Assembly (NCBI GenBank): GCA_040756745.1
Contig: JBFLYO010000002.1
Coordinates: forward strand, 62,001-126,000
DNA length: 64,000 nt
Direction of reading: 5' to 3'
Origin: JBFLYO01 sp040756745
GTDB taxonomy: Bacteria; Bacteroidota; Ignavibacteria; UBA10030; UBA6906
Shown: piece after piece, positions 42,301 through 50,324 of the stretch
How positions within the stretch are numbered: position 1 is the stretch's first letter
How the letters are laid out: each line of letters begins with the position of its first letter
Made by a program: the position numbers and the translations under genes
The notes under the pieces: generated by a model
The model's database searches: none
What the model saw: the letters and a program-made list of their open reading frames with translations, nothing else
Told to the model about the DNA's origin: nothing

Positions 42301-42667
42301 CGAGGGTCACCTCGTAGATGCGCAGGTCGTCGGCAGACTGAACGCTCAGTTCGCTTCTGGCTCCCTTGCCGTCGGCGAGAACCTTGCGTTTGAGTTCGGT
42401 CAGACGTTCAGCGATCTGGGGGGCGAAGAGTTCCTCATCAGTCTTCCCGACACAACTGCTGCTTTCTGCAGCTGCAGGGTGTTGCGGGTTGAAGATCCAG
42501 GTGTAGCGAAGGGAGAGATCTTGAGTGAAGACAAAGACGGACGCAGGCCTGATCGCGTCCTCTGGGGTGTGATCCGGCGCGGGAGTGTTCCCCTGACCTC
42601 CGCTATCCCCCCCTCCTCCGGCCGATTCTGCGCCCGATGACCCGTCTCGATCTGAAGTTGGTGCCAT
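39371..42667 (-). CDS. Hybrid sensor histidine kinase with PAS, GAF and receiver domains
   Basis: A 1098-residue cytoplasmic signalling protein. Domain order by eye: PAS (about 40-150), PAS (160-275), GAF (280-435), PAS (445-560), PAS (570-705), HisKA with the phospho-His in GGIAHDFNNLLGI (about 725), HATPase (NARDAMPEGG; GKGTGLGLSVVYGIVEAHGG) and a C-terminal receiver with phospho-Asp in LVITDIGLP. There are no membrane helices, so the signal is internal, for instance redox or a small ligand. Upstream is an exact sigma54 promoter. No cognate regulator is adjacent. Confidence 0.92.
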   Translation of the reverse strand: MAPTSDRDGSSGAESAGGGGDSGGQGNTPAPDHTPEDAIRPASVFVFTQDLSLRYTWIFNPQHPAAAESSSCVGKTDEELFAPQIAERLTELKRKVLADGKGARSELSVQSADDLRIYEVTLEPIRDRAGTISGITGASVDVTERRQADRQIRLLAQTVASTRDAVLIADLDGRLLFINESFLQMFGYAEEEVLGKDISIGGAPAPGTPPRREIASSSGRGGYQGESLGIRKDGSSFPLEVWTSVVRNDEDEPVAIVAVARDVTARKQAERVQTATYRIAAAVNTTENLRDLYRAIHEIIGDLMPARNFYIAVMEEGSGLLTFPYFVDEMDEPPAPRPPGKGLTEYVVRTGEPLLASPEVFHDLIERGAAVEMGAPSLDWLGVPLIAGSRAFGALVVQSYSPGVRFRAEHREILTFVSTQIAMAIDRKRADEALRENERRYRSLYNNTPVMLHSIDNRGRLLSVSDYWLRVMGYAREEVIGRPSTDFLTEASRRYAQMHILPEFFKTGYCTNVPYELVTKDGRVIDITLSAIAERDQEGHVVRSLAVLQDVTERNRAEQALLQSEQRYRGLFEDSAVALREEDASDLKMHLDMLRESGHTDLRAYFAAHPAEVLRCKRMVKLVDVNRATLELYGARTKEEFREYLPTIYGEEGILQYAEEIASLAEGHAVYMGETVTRRIDGRLMNVVVRVSVAPGHERCLSRVIASTIDISERKFLQQQLLQAQKLESLGTLAGGIAHDFNNLLGIILGHASLLPEVASDEPRLKRSIAAIHKAADRGASLVRQILTFARKADVKFEPVSLNDVVAELGRMLEETFPRTIAIALDLDSTLPLIDADRTQVHQTLLNLCVNARDAMPEGGMISISTRLAPPAPPAELQEPRYVCLTVADSGAGMDEETKRRIFEPFFTTKELGKGTGLGLSVVYGIVEAHGGYITVDSSPGKGTRFQLYFPIPAVPSAAETAAEVIHADVAGGTETLLIAEDEPLLCDLLKATLEGAGYTVLAASDGEQAVSMFETFGDDIALVITDIGLPRMSGRDVFLRIRTLQPTARVLIATGYIDPEAKTELLSLGASGFLQKPYLPEEVARSVREILHAPMLG

Positions 42668-42707
42668 GTCCCGGGCATCTCCAAAAATGCGAACACGGTC
42701 GGCTCAC

Positions 42708-42722
42708 GCAACCATCGTGCCA
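42708..42722 (-). promoter_or_regulatory. sigma54 (-24/-12) promoter of the hybrid kinase gene
   Basis: The minus strand reads TGGCACG-ATGG-TTGC, a complete consensus match. The predicted start near 42696 gives a 29-nt leader containing TGGAGA before the ATG at 42667, so the geometry fits the gene well. Confidence 0.75.
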
Positions 42723-42816
42723 CCCAGGAAAGTCTAAAACAGTTGGGGATTTGCGTTCGAACCTGTCAGTTTCAAAACCAGAAAAGGCGAATCTTCGCAG
42801 TCTTGGGAACCAGTGG

Positions 42817-42838
42817 CAGGAATTGACAATTTCCTGCA
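42817..42838. repeat. Inverted repeat about 100 bp upstream of the sigma54 promoter
   Basis: GCAGGAA (42817-42823) and TTCCTGC (42832-42838) around an 8-nt centre. Position and symmetry fit an enhancer-type activator site. The minus strand reads TTTGCAGGAAATTG, sharing TTTGCAG and AATTG with the site at 15142-15156. Confidence 0.5.
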
Positions 42839-42852
42839 AATCCCCGAGTGAT

Positions 42853-43770
42853 CTACATGGCCTGGCGGAGGCCAGTCTCGTCGAGAGGCAGGCCGTCCGT
42901 CGGTTCCTCTCTGGCAATCGCCCGGAGGAAAGGAAACGCGGCAAGAGATGCAGAGGGCACTGAGACGGTTTTCCCACCTCTGAGGGCCGAGATGAGCTGG
43001 AGTGCGATTGGGATCGATTTTCCTCCGGTCGTATTATTGGCGATGATGGTCACAGCGTCATAGCGGGGGGCGAGGGCTGCGACACGACGGGCAATCTCAC
43101 GCGTCTCTTTTGCATTGTAGAGGTAGTCGTACTTCGCGTCGTAGGTATCAAGGAGCCACCCGCGTTCGTTCCGCCCATGGAGTCGCAGATACGCCGTGTC
43201 GCCCGCTCCTGCTGCAACAAACGGCATATAGTGCCGCGTACGGGGCATGTCGGCCCCCACGATGCAGAGGCGATGTTCCTTGAGAAAGGCGTTCAGCCCG
43301 CTCGTTTGCCACGACTCATGCCGGAATTCGACGTGAAGGGGGTACCCTGCAAACTCGCGGGCCAGTCTGGCAATGTGGAACCTGTGTGTACTCGTGTTCG
43401 TGAAGCCGTAGGGGAACTGCAACAGCAACGCCTCCAGCCGGTTGCGCTGTGACAGTTCTTGCAGTATCCCTCTGACGGAGCGAACCGCGTCCGGCCGGAT
43501 CACCGCGGCGTGGGTGAATGAGGCGTGCAGCTTCACGATGAATGTGAAGGAGGGAAACTCCCGGACTGCCGTCGCCCATACCCTCGCATCCTTACCCGTC
43601 AGACCGTCGTCCCAGAACGTCTGGCGGATTTCCACCGTATTGAAGTACTGTGCGTACCAGGCCAGTTTTTCCGCCGACGACATCCCCGGCCGGGGATAGA
43701 GGCACTGGTCGAACACGTCATGCTCCCAGCCCCCAAGACCGATGCGATACAACGTTGAGCCCTGCGGCAT
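42853..43770 (-). CDS. DUF72 family protein
   Basis: A 305-residue TIM-barrel-like protein of the DUF72 (YecE) family, function unknown. Recognisable segments are LYRIGLGGWEHDVF, the stretch AWYAQYFNTVEIRQTFW, FIVKLHASFTH, LLQFPYGFTNTS, LHVEFRHESW and TAYLRLHGRN. The start is the ATG at 43770, preceded by GGGAGGAGGT. The longer frame runs back through the promoter and repressor gene. It is divergent from the XRE-S24 gene, whose operators overlap its promoter. Confidence 0.88.
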   Translation of the reverse strand: MPQGSTLYRIGLGGWEHDVFDQCLYPRPGMSSAEKLAWYAQYFNTVEIRQTFWDDGLTGKDARVWATAVREFPSFTFIVKLHASFTHAAVIRPDAVRSVRGILQELSQRNRLEALLLQFPYGFTNTSTHRFHIARLAREFAGYPLHVEFRHESWQTSGLNAFLKEHRLCIVGADMPRTRHYMPFVAAGAGDTAYLRLHGRNERGWLLDTYDAKYDYLYNAKETREIARRVAALAPRYDAVTIIANNTTGGKSIPIALQLISALRGGKTVSVPSASLAAFPFLRAIAREEPTDGLPLDETGLRQAM

Positions 43771-43828
43771 ACCTCCTCCCGAAAAAGCTCTTGACAGAGA
43801 CGCCAGGATTGCGTACATTGGCTCGGTC

Positions 43829-43857
43829 AAGATACGACATTTATGTCGTCTTGTCAA
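43829..43857 (-). promoter_or_regulatory. sigma70 promoter of the DUF72 gene
   Basis: The minus strand has a perfect TTGACA -35 (43857-43852), 17 bp, and TATCTT (43834-43829). Operator O1 (43836-43847) fills the spacer, so a bound repressor would block polymerase. Confidence 0.7.
43836..43847. promoter_or_regulatory. Operator O1 of the XRE-S24 repressor
   Basis: GACATTTATGTC, a perfect dyad (within ACGACATTTATGTCGT), lies in the spacer of the DUF72 promoter. With O2 it defines GACAWTTWTGTC. Confidence 0.65.
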
Positions 43858-43867
43858 GTCCCCTTTT

Positions 43868-43879
43868 GACAATTTTGTC
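43868..43879. promoter_or_regulatory. Operator O2 of the XRE-S24 repressor
   Basis: GACAATTTTGTC, a perfect dyad whose centre is 32 bp (about three helical turns) from O1 and 12 bp before the repressor ATG. It would allow cooperative binding and autoregulation. Confidence 0.62.
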
Positions 43880-43891
43880 TGAGGAAGTCCG

Positions 43892-44545
43892 ATGAAAAGC
43901 ACCATCGGGGAGCGGCTGCGGTCGGCCCGTGAAGGGAAGGAGCTGGACCAGGCAACGCTGGCGGAAAAGGTCGGCGTCGTGACCCGGACCCTCCAGCGCT
44001 GGGAGAAGGGGGAACAGGTGCCCGACGGGATTGCCATTACCAGAATCGCGAAGGCGACCAATGTCCAGCCAACCTGGCTCCTGACGGGGGAGGGGGAGAT
44101 GTATCCTTCCGCTCCGCGGCATCCCAACGTCTATGCGCTGCCTGCAGGCCCCGAACGGAAGCGTCCCCGCCTCGCCGAACTCCCCCTCGTCTCTTCCGTC
44201 CCTGCCGGGAAGGTGGCGACGATGTTCCATCCCGACTATGTCGACAACTACGTGGCTGTGGATGACGTGAAGGACCCTTCGGCATTTGCCCTGAAGGTCA
44301 AGGGGAACAGCATGGCCCCACGGATCGAGGACGGCGACATCGTGGTGGTCAGCCCACAGACCGAGGCGCGCACGGGGGACATCTGCGTCATTCGAGTGAA
44401 CGAGGAAGATACGCTGAAGAAGGTGAAGTTCGAGGGGAACTACATACACCTGATCCCGCTGAATCCCGAGTTTGAGCCGGTGACGGTGAAAAAGAGAGAG
44501 GTGAACTTTGTGTGGAAAGTGATCAAGCTGATAAAAGAGCTGTGA
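43892..44545 (+). CDS. CI/LexA-like repressor: XRE helix-turn-helix plus S24 peptidase domain
   Basis: A 217-residue regulator. Residues 6-65 form an HTH_3 domain (QATLAEKVGVVTRTLQRWEKG). The C-terminal S24 domain keeps the Ala-Gly cleavage pair in SSVPAGKVA (about residue 108), catalytic Ser in GNSMAPRIEDGD and Lys in DTLKKVKFEGNYIHL. It should therefore self-cleave in response to a RecA-type or other signal. Two dyads of the form GACAWTTWTGTC upstream are likely its operators, also controlling the DUF72 gene. No phage genes surround it, so it appears to be a chromosomal switch. Confidence 0.9.
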   Translation: MKSTIGERLRSAREGKELDQATLAEKVGVVTRTLQRWEKGEQVPDGIAITRIAKATNVQPTWLLTGEGEMYPSAPRHPNVYALPAGPERKRPRLAELPLVSSVPAGKVATMFHPDYVDNYVAVDDVKDPSAFALKVKGNSMAPRIEDGDIVVVSPQTEARTGDICVIRVNEEDTLKKVKFEGNYIHLIPLNPEFEPVTVKKREVNFVWKVIKLIKEL

Positions 44546-44681
44546 GGAAGAAGAGGAGAGAGGAGAGAGATGAGAGAAGAGAGAGAAAAAGTCAACGATC
44601 AGACGATAGTCCAGTGTCACCCTGCCACGAGTTGGTTCACGTTGGCAACTGCCTTCTCTCTCCTCTTTTCTCTATCCTGGC
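44546..44681. repeat. Purine/pyrimidine-rich inverted stretch between convergent genes
   Basis: AAGAGGAGAGAG-type sequence just after the repressor stop is matched by CTCTCTCCTCTT near 44658-44670, so the two sides can pair over about 12 bp. No gene is seen. It may act as a terminator for both converging transcripts. Confidence 0.5.
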
Positions 44682-45923
44682 TTATTCCAGCAAATGCACT
44701 ACGATGCCATCGCGCAGTTTCGGCTCAAACCATGTCGACTTCGGCGGCATTGTCTTTCCGGCGTCCGCGATCGCGAGGAGCTCCTCGATCGAGGTCGGAT
44801 AGAGGGCGAAGGCGACCGCCATCTCTCCTGAATTCACCCGGCGTTCCAGCTCCCCGAGGCCTCTGATTCCACCGACGAAGTCGATCCGCTTGCTCGTCCG
44901 CGGGTCCTCGATGCCCAGCACTGGACCGAGCAGGTGATTCTGAAGAATCGACACGTCGAGTCGTTCCACGGGATCGGGCTGCGCCAGCAACTCGCCTGCG
45001 GCCTGAAGCGCATACCAGCTTCCCCCCAGGTACATCCCGTACTCTCCCTTCTGCGAAGGTCGGTACCCGGCCGAAACCGTCTGAACGTCGAACAACCGCC
45101 CGATCGTTTCGAGGAAACCTTCCGGCGTCATGCCCTTCAAATCCTTCACGACACGATTGTAATCCATGATGCGGAGCTGGTTTTGCGGGAAGAGGACGGC
45201 AAGGAAGAAATTGTATTCTTCGTCGCCGCGGTGGCGCGGGTTGGCGTGTGCACGTTCGCTCCCCACGCGTGCGGCAGCGGCGGAGCGGTGATGGCCGTCC
45301 GCCACGTAGAGTGTCGGCACAGCTGCAAACTCCCGGTTGATTGTCCCGACGACGTCGGGATCGCCGATCACCCAGAGCTGATGCCGAATCCCGTCGTCGG
45401 CTTCGAAGTCTGCGTCCGGTTTTCGTGACCGGATCCGGTCAACGATAGCGTCGATCGAGGGGCGCGCACGGTACGTCAGAAAAATCGGACCGGAGTGGGC
45501 ATTCGTCACCCGGACATGCTTCGTTCTGTCGTCCTCCTTGTCCTTCCGCGTCAGCTCGTGCTTTTTGATCGTGTCGTCCAGATACTCCTGGACGGAGGCA
45601 CATCCCACAATCCCGTATTGGGTATGGCTCTCCATCGTCTGCGCATACAGATAGTACGAGGGGCCGGGATCCTCCCGAAGGATCCCGTCGGCGAGGAACC
45701 GGTCGAGGTTCTCTTTCCCCTTCTGATAGACCCGTTCGTCGTAGAGGTCCGTCTCGGGAGGAAGATCAATCTCCGGTTTCCCGACGTGGAGAAACGAATA
45801 GGGGTTCCCCGCCGCCTCCTGACGTGCCTCGTCGGAACTCAGCACGTCGTACGGGCGTGATGCCACTCGGTGGGCGAGTTCCGGCGGAGGCCGGAACCCG
45901 CGGAACGGTCGAAGGGTTGCCAC
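44682..45923 (-). CDS. DUF1015 family protein
   Basis: A 413-residue protein of the DUF1015 (COG4198) family, whose function I cannot state. It begins at a GTG (45923): MATLRPFRGFRPP, the normal family start. Characteristic segments: ASRPYDVLSSDEAR, YLYAQTM, KKHELTRKDKEDDRTKHV and VADGHHRSAAAARV (about residues 209-222). The HH/R-rich motif looks like a phosphate- or nucleotide-binding site. It lies immediately downstream of a class V aminotransferase gene (60-nt gap), an arrangement that suggests a serine-related role. Confidence 0.85.
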   Translation of the reverse strand: MATLRPFRGFRPPPELAHRVASRPYDVLSSDEARQEAAGNPYSFLHVGKPEIDLPPETDLYDERVYQKGKENLDRFLADGILREDPGPSYYLYAQTMESHTQYGIVGCASVQEYLDDTIKKHELTRKDKEDDRTKHVRVTNAHSGPIFLTYRARPSIDAIVDRIRSRKPDADFEADDGIRHQLWVIGDPDVVGTINREFAAVPTLYVADGHHRSAAAARVGSERAHANPRHRGDEEYNFFLAVLFPQNQLRIMDYNRVVKDLKGMTPEGFLETIGRLFDVQTVSAGYRPSQKGEYGMYLGGSWYALQAAGELLAQPDPVERLDVSILQNHLLGPVLGIEDPRTSKRIDFVGGIRGLGELERRVNSGEMAVAFALYPTSIEELLAIADAGKTMPPKSTWFEPKLRDGIVVHLLE

Positions 45924-45983
45924 AGAGCACTCTTCTGCGATTGCCGGAGATGCAGTCGGTTTGGGTCGACCGATGGGCGACCC

Positions 45984-47060
45984 TTACTTCAGGGTCGGGA
46001 AGATCGAATCGATCGCAGCAGTGACCTGCTTCACGTCGTCGAGCGTCAGCTCCCCCATATGCGCGATCCGGAACGTCTTCTCCTTCAGGTCTCCGTAGCC
46101 GTTGGAGATCTGCATCCCCATCTTCCCGAGCGCATCGTTGAGCCCCTTCACGGAGATATTCTTCGTGTTGGTGATCGTCGTCAGCGTCACGGAAGCATGC
46201 TGTTCATCGGGATACAACGCAAAATGTTCCTTCGCCCAGGCGCGCGCGTACTCTGCCATCGCCCGGTGGCGGGCATACCGTGGCTCCAGCCCTTCGGCCA
46301 GGATCCGGTCGAGCTGGTAGTTCATGGCAAACATGTGCGAGAGCGACGGCGTCGCGGAGTACTGGTGGTCCTTCGTCTCCACGTACTTGTACAGCTCGAG
46401 GATGTCCAGGTACCATCCGCGGTATTTCACCTCCTTTCCGTGCTCAAGGGCGCGCTTGCTGACAGAGGCGATGGCCATCCCGGGGGGGAGTGCCAGGGCC
46501 TTTTGCGTGGAGGTGATGCAGACATCGATGCCGAGGGCGTCCACGTCGATCTTGACCCCCCCCATCGAGCTGACCGTGTCCACCAGCCAGATGACGTCGG
46601 GATACTTCCGTTTCACTTCCGCGATCGCTTCCACCGGGTTCATGATGCCGGTGCTGGTCTCGTTGTGCGTCACGGTCATGACGTCGTACTTGCCGGTCGA
46701 GAGGTACTTGTCAACGACCTCCGGCGTCGTCGCGTGCCCCCACTCGGTCTCATGCTTGTCGGCGGGGACGTTGTTGCTCTCGGCCATCTTGAACCATCGG
46801 TTGCCGAAGGCGCCCACGGAGAAGACGATGGCCCGCCTGGCAGTGAATGACCGGATCGATCCTTCCATCAGACCCGAGCCCGAGCTGGTCGACAGGACGA
46901 TGGGGTTCTGGGTGTGCATCACCGTCCGGAGCTTTTCGCTGATTTCCCGCTGAAGGGTGGATGCGTCCTTCGACCGGTGGCCGATCATGGGCGTGGCCAT
47001 TTTTGCGAGGACGTCCGGCGCGACTTCAGTGGGACCAGGGATGAAGAGTTTCTTGTGCAT
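45984..47060 (-). CDS. Class V aminotransferase (serine-pyruvate / alanine-glyoxylate / phosphoserine type)
   Basis: A 358-residue PLP enzyme. The N-terminus KKLFIPGPTEVAPDVL is the class V signature, followed by IGHRSK, TSSGSGLMEG (phosphate/PLP site) and HNETSTG. VDTVSSMGGVKIDVD gives the PLP Asp, and the Schiff-base Lys is in STQKALALPPGMA (about residue 187). The substrate could be serine, alanine/glyoxylate or phosphoserine. The start at 47060 follows GAGGAAACC. A terminator lies upstream for the TonB gene, so this pair has its own promoter, which I did not find. Confidence 0.9.
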   Translation of the reverse strand: MHKKLFIPGPTEVAPDVLAKMATPMIGHRSKDASTLQREISEKLRTVMHTQNPIVLSTSSGSGLMEGSIRSFTARRAIVFSVGAFGNRWFKMAESNNVPADKHETEWGHATTPEVVDKYLSTGKYDVMTVTHNETSTGIMNPVEAIAEVKRKYPDVIWLVDTVSSMGGVKIDVDALGIDVCITSTQKALALPPGMAIASVSKRALEHGKEVKYRGWYLDILELYKYVETKDHQYSATPSLSHMFAMNYQLDRILAEGLEPRYARHRAMAEYARAWAKEHFALYPDEQHASVTLTTITNTKNISVKGLNDALGKMGMQISNGYGDLKEKTFRIAHMGELTLDDVKQVTAAIDSIFPTLK

Positions 47061-47122
47061 GGTTTCCTCAAGAGATGTCAGTTGTAAGAACGCATTTCCT
47101 CTTGGAGAATTCAACAGGGGGC

Positions 47123-47154
47123 AAAAAAAACGGTGGACCCCTGCGGGCCCACCG
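47123..47154 (-). terminator. Intrinsic terminator of the TonB-receptor gene
   Basis: Stem CGGTGGACCC (47131-47140) with GGGCCCACCG (47145-47154), one mismatch and a 4-nt loop. The eight A residues at 47123-47130 give a U tract on the minus strand. It closes the receptor gene ending at 47180. Confidence 0.88.
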
Positions 47155-47179
47155 CCTTGACGTCGTTCCTGCCGATCGC

Positions 47180-50068
47180 TCAGAAGCCCGCGCCGATATT
47201 GAACCGCCAGGTCTGGCCGGGCCCGGGGATCACACCGAACCGGTCGGCATCGACGAGGTGGTCCTTGTCGAGAATGTTGATCGCCTGCACCGACGCCTGG
47301 GCGCTGATGCCCGCAATGGTGAACCGGGTACCAACATTGGCATTCAGAGTGGCGTACGCCGGAAGCTTATTGTCGAACGTCGGGAAGAACTGCACCTTCC
47401 CTGCGTTGGTGAAGGCATAGTAGCCGTCCACCGCAAGGTAGGTCCCGCCGTCGAGCAGCCACTGCCGCGCGTAGTAATTCAGGTTCACTCCGGCGAACCA
47501 GGTCTCGTCACGGTAGTTCAGGGCAAGCATCGCCATCGTCTGGGGACCGCTGGCGACCGGGGTGTTTTCCAGCTCGTCGAAATAGATGGTCCTGCTGGTC
47601 CCGTTGGAATTGAGAACGCCCGTGGCAAAGGGCCGGCGCGCGCCGGTGATCGGGTCGGTCTTGGCAATTGCGAGAACCTCTTTCCACTTGTTCTCCATGT
47701 ATGTGAACGACCCGGTCAGCTCAAGACCACGAAGAACCCAACGCTCCAGATTGAGCGATGCCTCGACCTCGATCCCTTTGTGCAGGGACTTACCAATGAG
47801 CTCAGAGCGGTACCCGTTCCGGTCATACCCCGGCTGGCCCGCCTTTGATTGATCCTGAATGCGTGCGGACTTGTTATCCCAGCTCATCATGTAGCCGTTG
47901 ATCTTCCCGCGTACGTCGGGGGAGGTCCAACCCACGCCGACTTCGTACTGGTTGGACTTCTCGTCACCGACGCTCGGATCGACGCGTCCCTGATTGTAAT
48001 ACACGCCGAGGTCCACGAAGCGTTCCACGTGCGCGAAATTGGCGAACACGTTCAGGTTCTCGTCGAAGTTGTAGTTAAGACCGAACTTCGGCTGGAGAAA
48101 CCCGCGCGAGCGATTCGCGTTCACCAGGTCGAATTCATACCACCGGCCGTTCGTTCCCAGCATGATGAACTTGTTGTTGCCGATCGGCCCTTCCTTGGTG
48201 ATTCCGCGCGCCGCGACATCCGCAACGTTGATGCGTTGGCCGATCGCGTTTTCGCTCGGCATGTTCTCGATCAGTTTGTACCGGTACCAGACATACTGAA
48301 TCGATGTAATGACGTTCAGCTTGTTGAGGAGCCAGTTTCCTTGCGCGAAGATGGTGTACTGTGGGGTTTCGCCGCGGTAGTTGCGATACTGGGAGCGGTA
48401 CGTCGGATCGTTGTTCGCAAGCTTCCAGGCAAAGATGTTGCCGAGATCACCCGGCGCATCCAGGTCCCCCTGATACACTCTCCTGCTGAACGAGGCGATG
48501 GAGCCCACGGAATCGCGCCCCGCGTAGCTGGTGGTATAGGAGGTCTTGCCAAAGAGGTTCGTGAAGTGTCCGGGATGGTCGGCCGTCCATGACCGGAACT
48601 CGCCTCCCACGGTCAGCTTCAGAAATTCCGCCGGCCGCAGATCGAGGTTTGCCAGGATGCCTCCCTGCTGATGGAGCGAGTAGCTGATCCGCTGAGCGGC
48701 GTTCGCGAGATAGGTGTTGATGGCAACCGTTGGACTCGTGATCGTGCCGTTGTCGCCGAGCAGTGTGAAGATGCTGCCATCGGAGAACCGCCGGAACGTG
48801 GTTCCGCCGCCGGTGATGCTTGACCCCGCTCCGCGGCCCATCGAGTAGAATCCCGTCACCGCCAGCGATGTGTTCGGCCCTATATCGTAGCGATAATGGA
48901 GCTCGAGCTGCGGTTTGTGGAAGAAATTGTGCGAGAGATTGACATAGCGCGAATCTACCAGTTCGCGGCGGTCGTCCAGCAGGCCGTAGTTGGCTTCGCC
49001 GCTGTTGATGTTCGTCGGCAGCGCATCCACAACGTAGCGTGGAAGGAACGGAGCCGCATTGGCGTTGTAACCGTATTTCTTGAAGTAGCTGATGTCGCTG
49101 CTGAAGCTGTACCCGTGCTTCTGCGGAGCGCCATGGAGGACCAGTTTCAGGCTCTGCTGCTCGTTGATGTACCAGGCCAGCGAGCCGTAGTAGTTGACCC
49201 CTTCGTAGCGGCCGCTGATGCGGCTTCCTTCCGCGACCTTGCGGTCCAGGCGGAAAGTGCCAGCGAACTTCGTATTGATCAGGCCTGTGTTGATCTGCAG
49301 GCCGTACATCGAGTTAAGCGGATCACCGAGACTCAGGTTGGCGCCGAAGTAGCGTTTCGGCGAGGCCTCTGCCGTGACGATGTTGAACGAGCCGCCGAAG
49401 GAACCGGCGCCGTACAGCGACGAACCCGCGCCGCGCTGGACCTGGATCGAGGCGGCTGCGGAGGAAACAGAGCCCCAGTTCGACCAGTAGACTGCGTTGG
49501 ACTCAGGATCGTTCGTGGGCACGCCGTTGATCAGCACTTGCACATAGTTCTGGGTAAACCCCCGAACGAAAATCTTCGCCTCGCCGTTGCCGACGCCGTC
49601 CGTAGAGTATGAATACACGCCAGGTGTTCCCTGGATGAGCAGCGGCGCATCTTGGCCGTGGATCTTCTGTTCGATCTCCATCTTGCCGATGTCGGAGAAC
49701 GCCACCGGGGTTTCGCGGTCGCGCGCGCGGTTGACTTCGACCACAACTTCTCCTGCTTCGATAGTGGTCGGCTGCAGAGTCAGATCGAGTGTGAGGACAT
49801 CGGTGCCGACCGTCACGCGCCGCTCGATGGTGATGTACCCGACGTAGGCGACGCGGAACCGGTAGTTGCCTGCAGGAATATTCCTGATGGCGTACTCGCC
49901 ATTGGCATCGGTCGATGCGCCCATGGTGGTGCCTACGAGGGTGGTCGTTGCGCCGACGAGGGGACCATTGCTCTCCGCATCGGTGATGCGGCCGCGGATC
50001 TCCCCGGTCTGCGCGAACGCCCAGGCCTGCACCAGGAGGATTGCCAGGGCGGTAGCAAGCTTCTTCAT
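47180..50068 (-). CDS. TonB-dependent outer-membrane receptor with a CarboxypepD_reg N-domain
   Basis: A 962-residue outer-membrane transporter. Residues 1-20 form a signal peptide (MKKLATALAILLVQAWAFAQ). A carboxypeptidase-regulatory beta-sandwich follows (about 22-105, with GATTTLVGTTMGASTDANGE), then the plug domain (LLIQGTPGVYSYSTDG, FVRGFTQNYVQVLINGVPT) and the barrel ending in WRFNIGAGF. This is the common Bacteroidota-type receptor for siderophores, vitamins or metal chelates, and the substrate is not evident. The start was fixed by the AAGGAGT site before 50068. The extended frame to 50332 crosses the promoter. It is a single-gene unit with its own terminator. Confidence 0.93.
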   Translation of the reverse strand: MKKLATALAILLVQAWAFAQTGEIRGRITDAESNGPLVGATTTLVGTTMGASTDANGEYAIRNIPAGNYRFRVAYVGYITIERRVTVGTDVLTLDLTLQPTTIEAGEVVVEVNRARDRETPVAFSDIGKMEIEQKIHGQDAPLLIQGTPGVYSYSTDGVGNGEAKIFVRGFTQNYVQVLINGVPTNDPESNAVYWSNWGSVSSAAASIQVQRGAGSSLYGAGSFGGSFNIVTAEASPKRYFGANLSLGDPLNSMYGLQINTGLINTKFAGTFRLDRKVAEGSRISGRYEGVNYYGSLAWYINEQQSLKLVLHGAPQKHGYSFSSDISYFKKYGYNANAAPFLPRYVVDALPTNINSGEANYGLLDDRRELVDSRYVNLSHNFFHKPQLELHYRYDIGPNTSLAVTGFYSMGRGAGSSITGGGTTFRRFSDGSIFTLLGDNGTITSPTVAINTYLANAAQRISYSLHQQGGILANLDLRPAEFLKLTVGGEFRSWTADHPGHFTNLFGKTSYTTSYAGRDSVGSIASFSRRVYQGDLDAPGDLGNIFAWKLANNDPTYRSQYRNYRGETPQYTIFAQGNWLLNKLNVITSIQYVWYRYKLIENMPSENAIGQRINVADVAARGITKEGPIGNNKFIMLGTNGRWYEFDLVNANRSRGFLQPKFGLNYNFDENLNVFANFAHVERFVDLGVYYNQGRVDPSVGDEKSNQYEVGVGWTSPDVRGKINGYMMSWDNKSARIQDQSKAGQPGYDRNGYRSELIGKSLHKGIEVEASLNLERWVLRGLELTGSFTYMENKWKEVLAIAKTDPITGARRPFATGVLNSNGTSRTIYFDELENTPVASGPQTMAMLALNYRDETWFAGVNLNYYARQWLLDGGTYLAVDGYYAFTNAGKVQFFPTFDNKLPAYATLNANVGTRFTIAGISAQASVQAINILDKDHLVDADRFGVIPGPGQTWRFNIGAGF

Positions 50069-50258
50069 GAGCTTACTCCTTAGAAATGTTGTAGTGGGGG
50101 TTGTGGGTTGTGAAAACGTCCCGGGTTGACAAAGAACAGGTACGACGGGATTCTTGACGATTTGCGTGGGGCTGCTGGAACCGCACTCGAGCCTGGAATG
50201 ACGGGCGGAGGGCCGAAGGTGAGGGCAGGGCAGCCGGTGTCCGTCATTTTGGAACCTT

Positions 50259-50286
50259 AATCTACAACATTCCCCCACAAATTCAA
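50259..50286 (-). promoter_or_regulatory. sigma70-like promoter of the TonB-receptor gene
   Basis: The minus strand has TTGAAT (50286-50281), 16 bp, TAGATT (50264-50259). The leader to the ATG at 50068 is about 185 nt, long enough for regulatory RNA structure, though none is recognised. Confidence 0.45.
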
Positions 50287-50324
50287 GAGAGGGCCAAATT
50301 AAATTTTTGTTATCGGCCCTGACC

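Noticed and set aside
43892..44545. Prophage remnant suggested by the CI-like repressor
   Set aside because: No phage structural, lysis or integrase genes lie nearby and the divergent gene is chromosomal DUF72.
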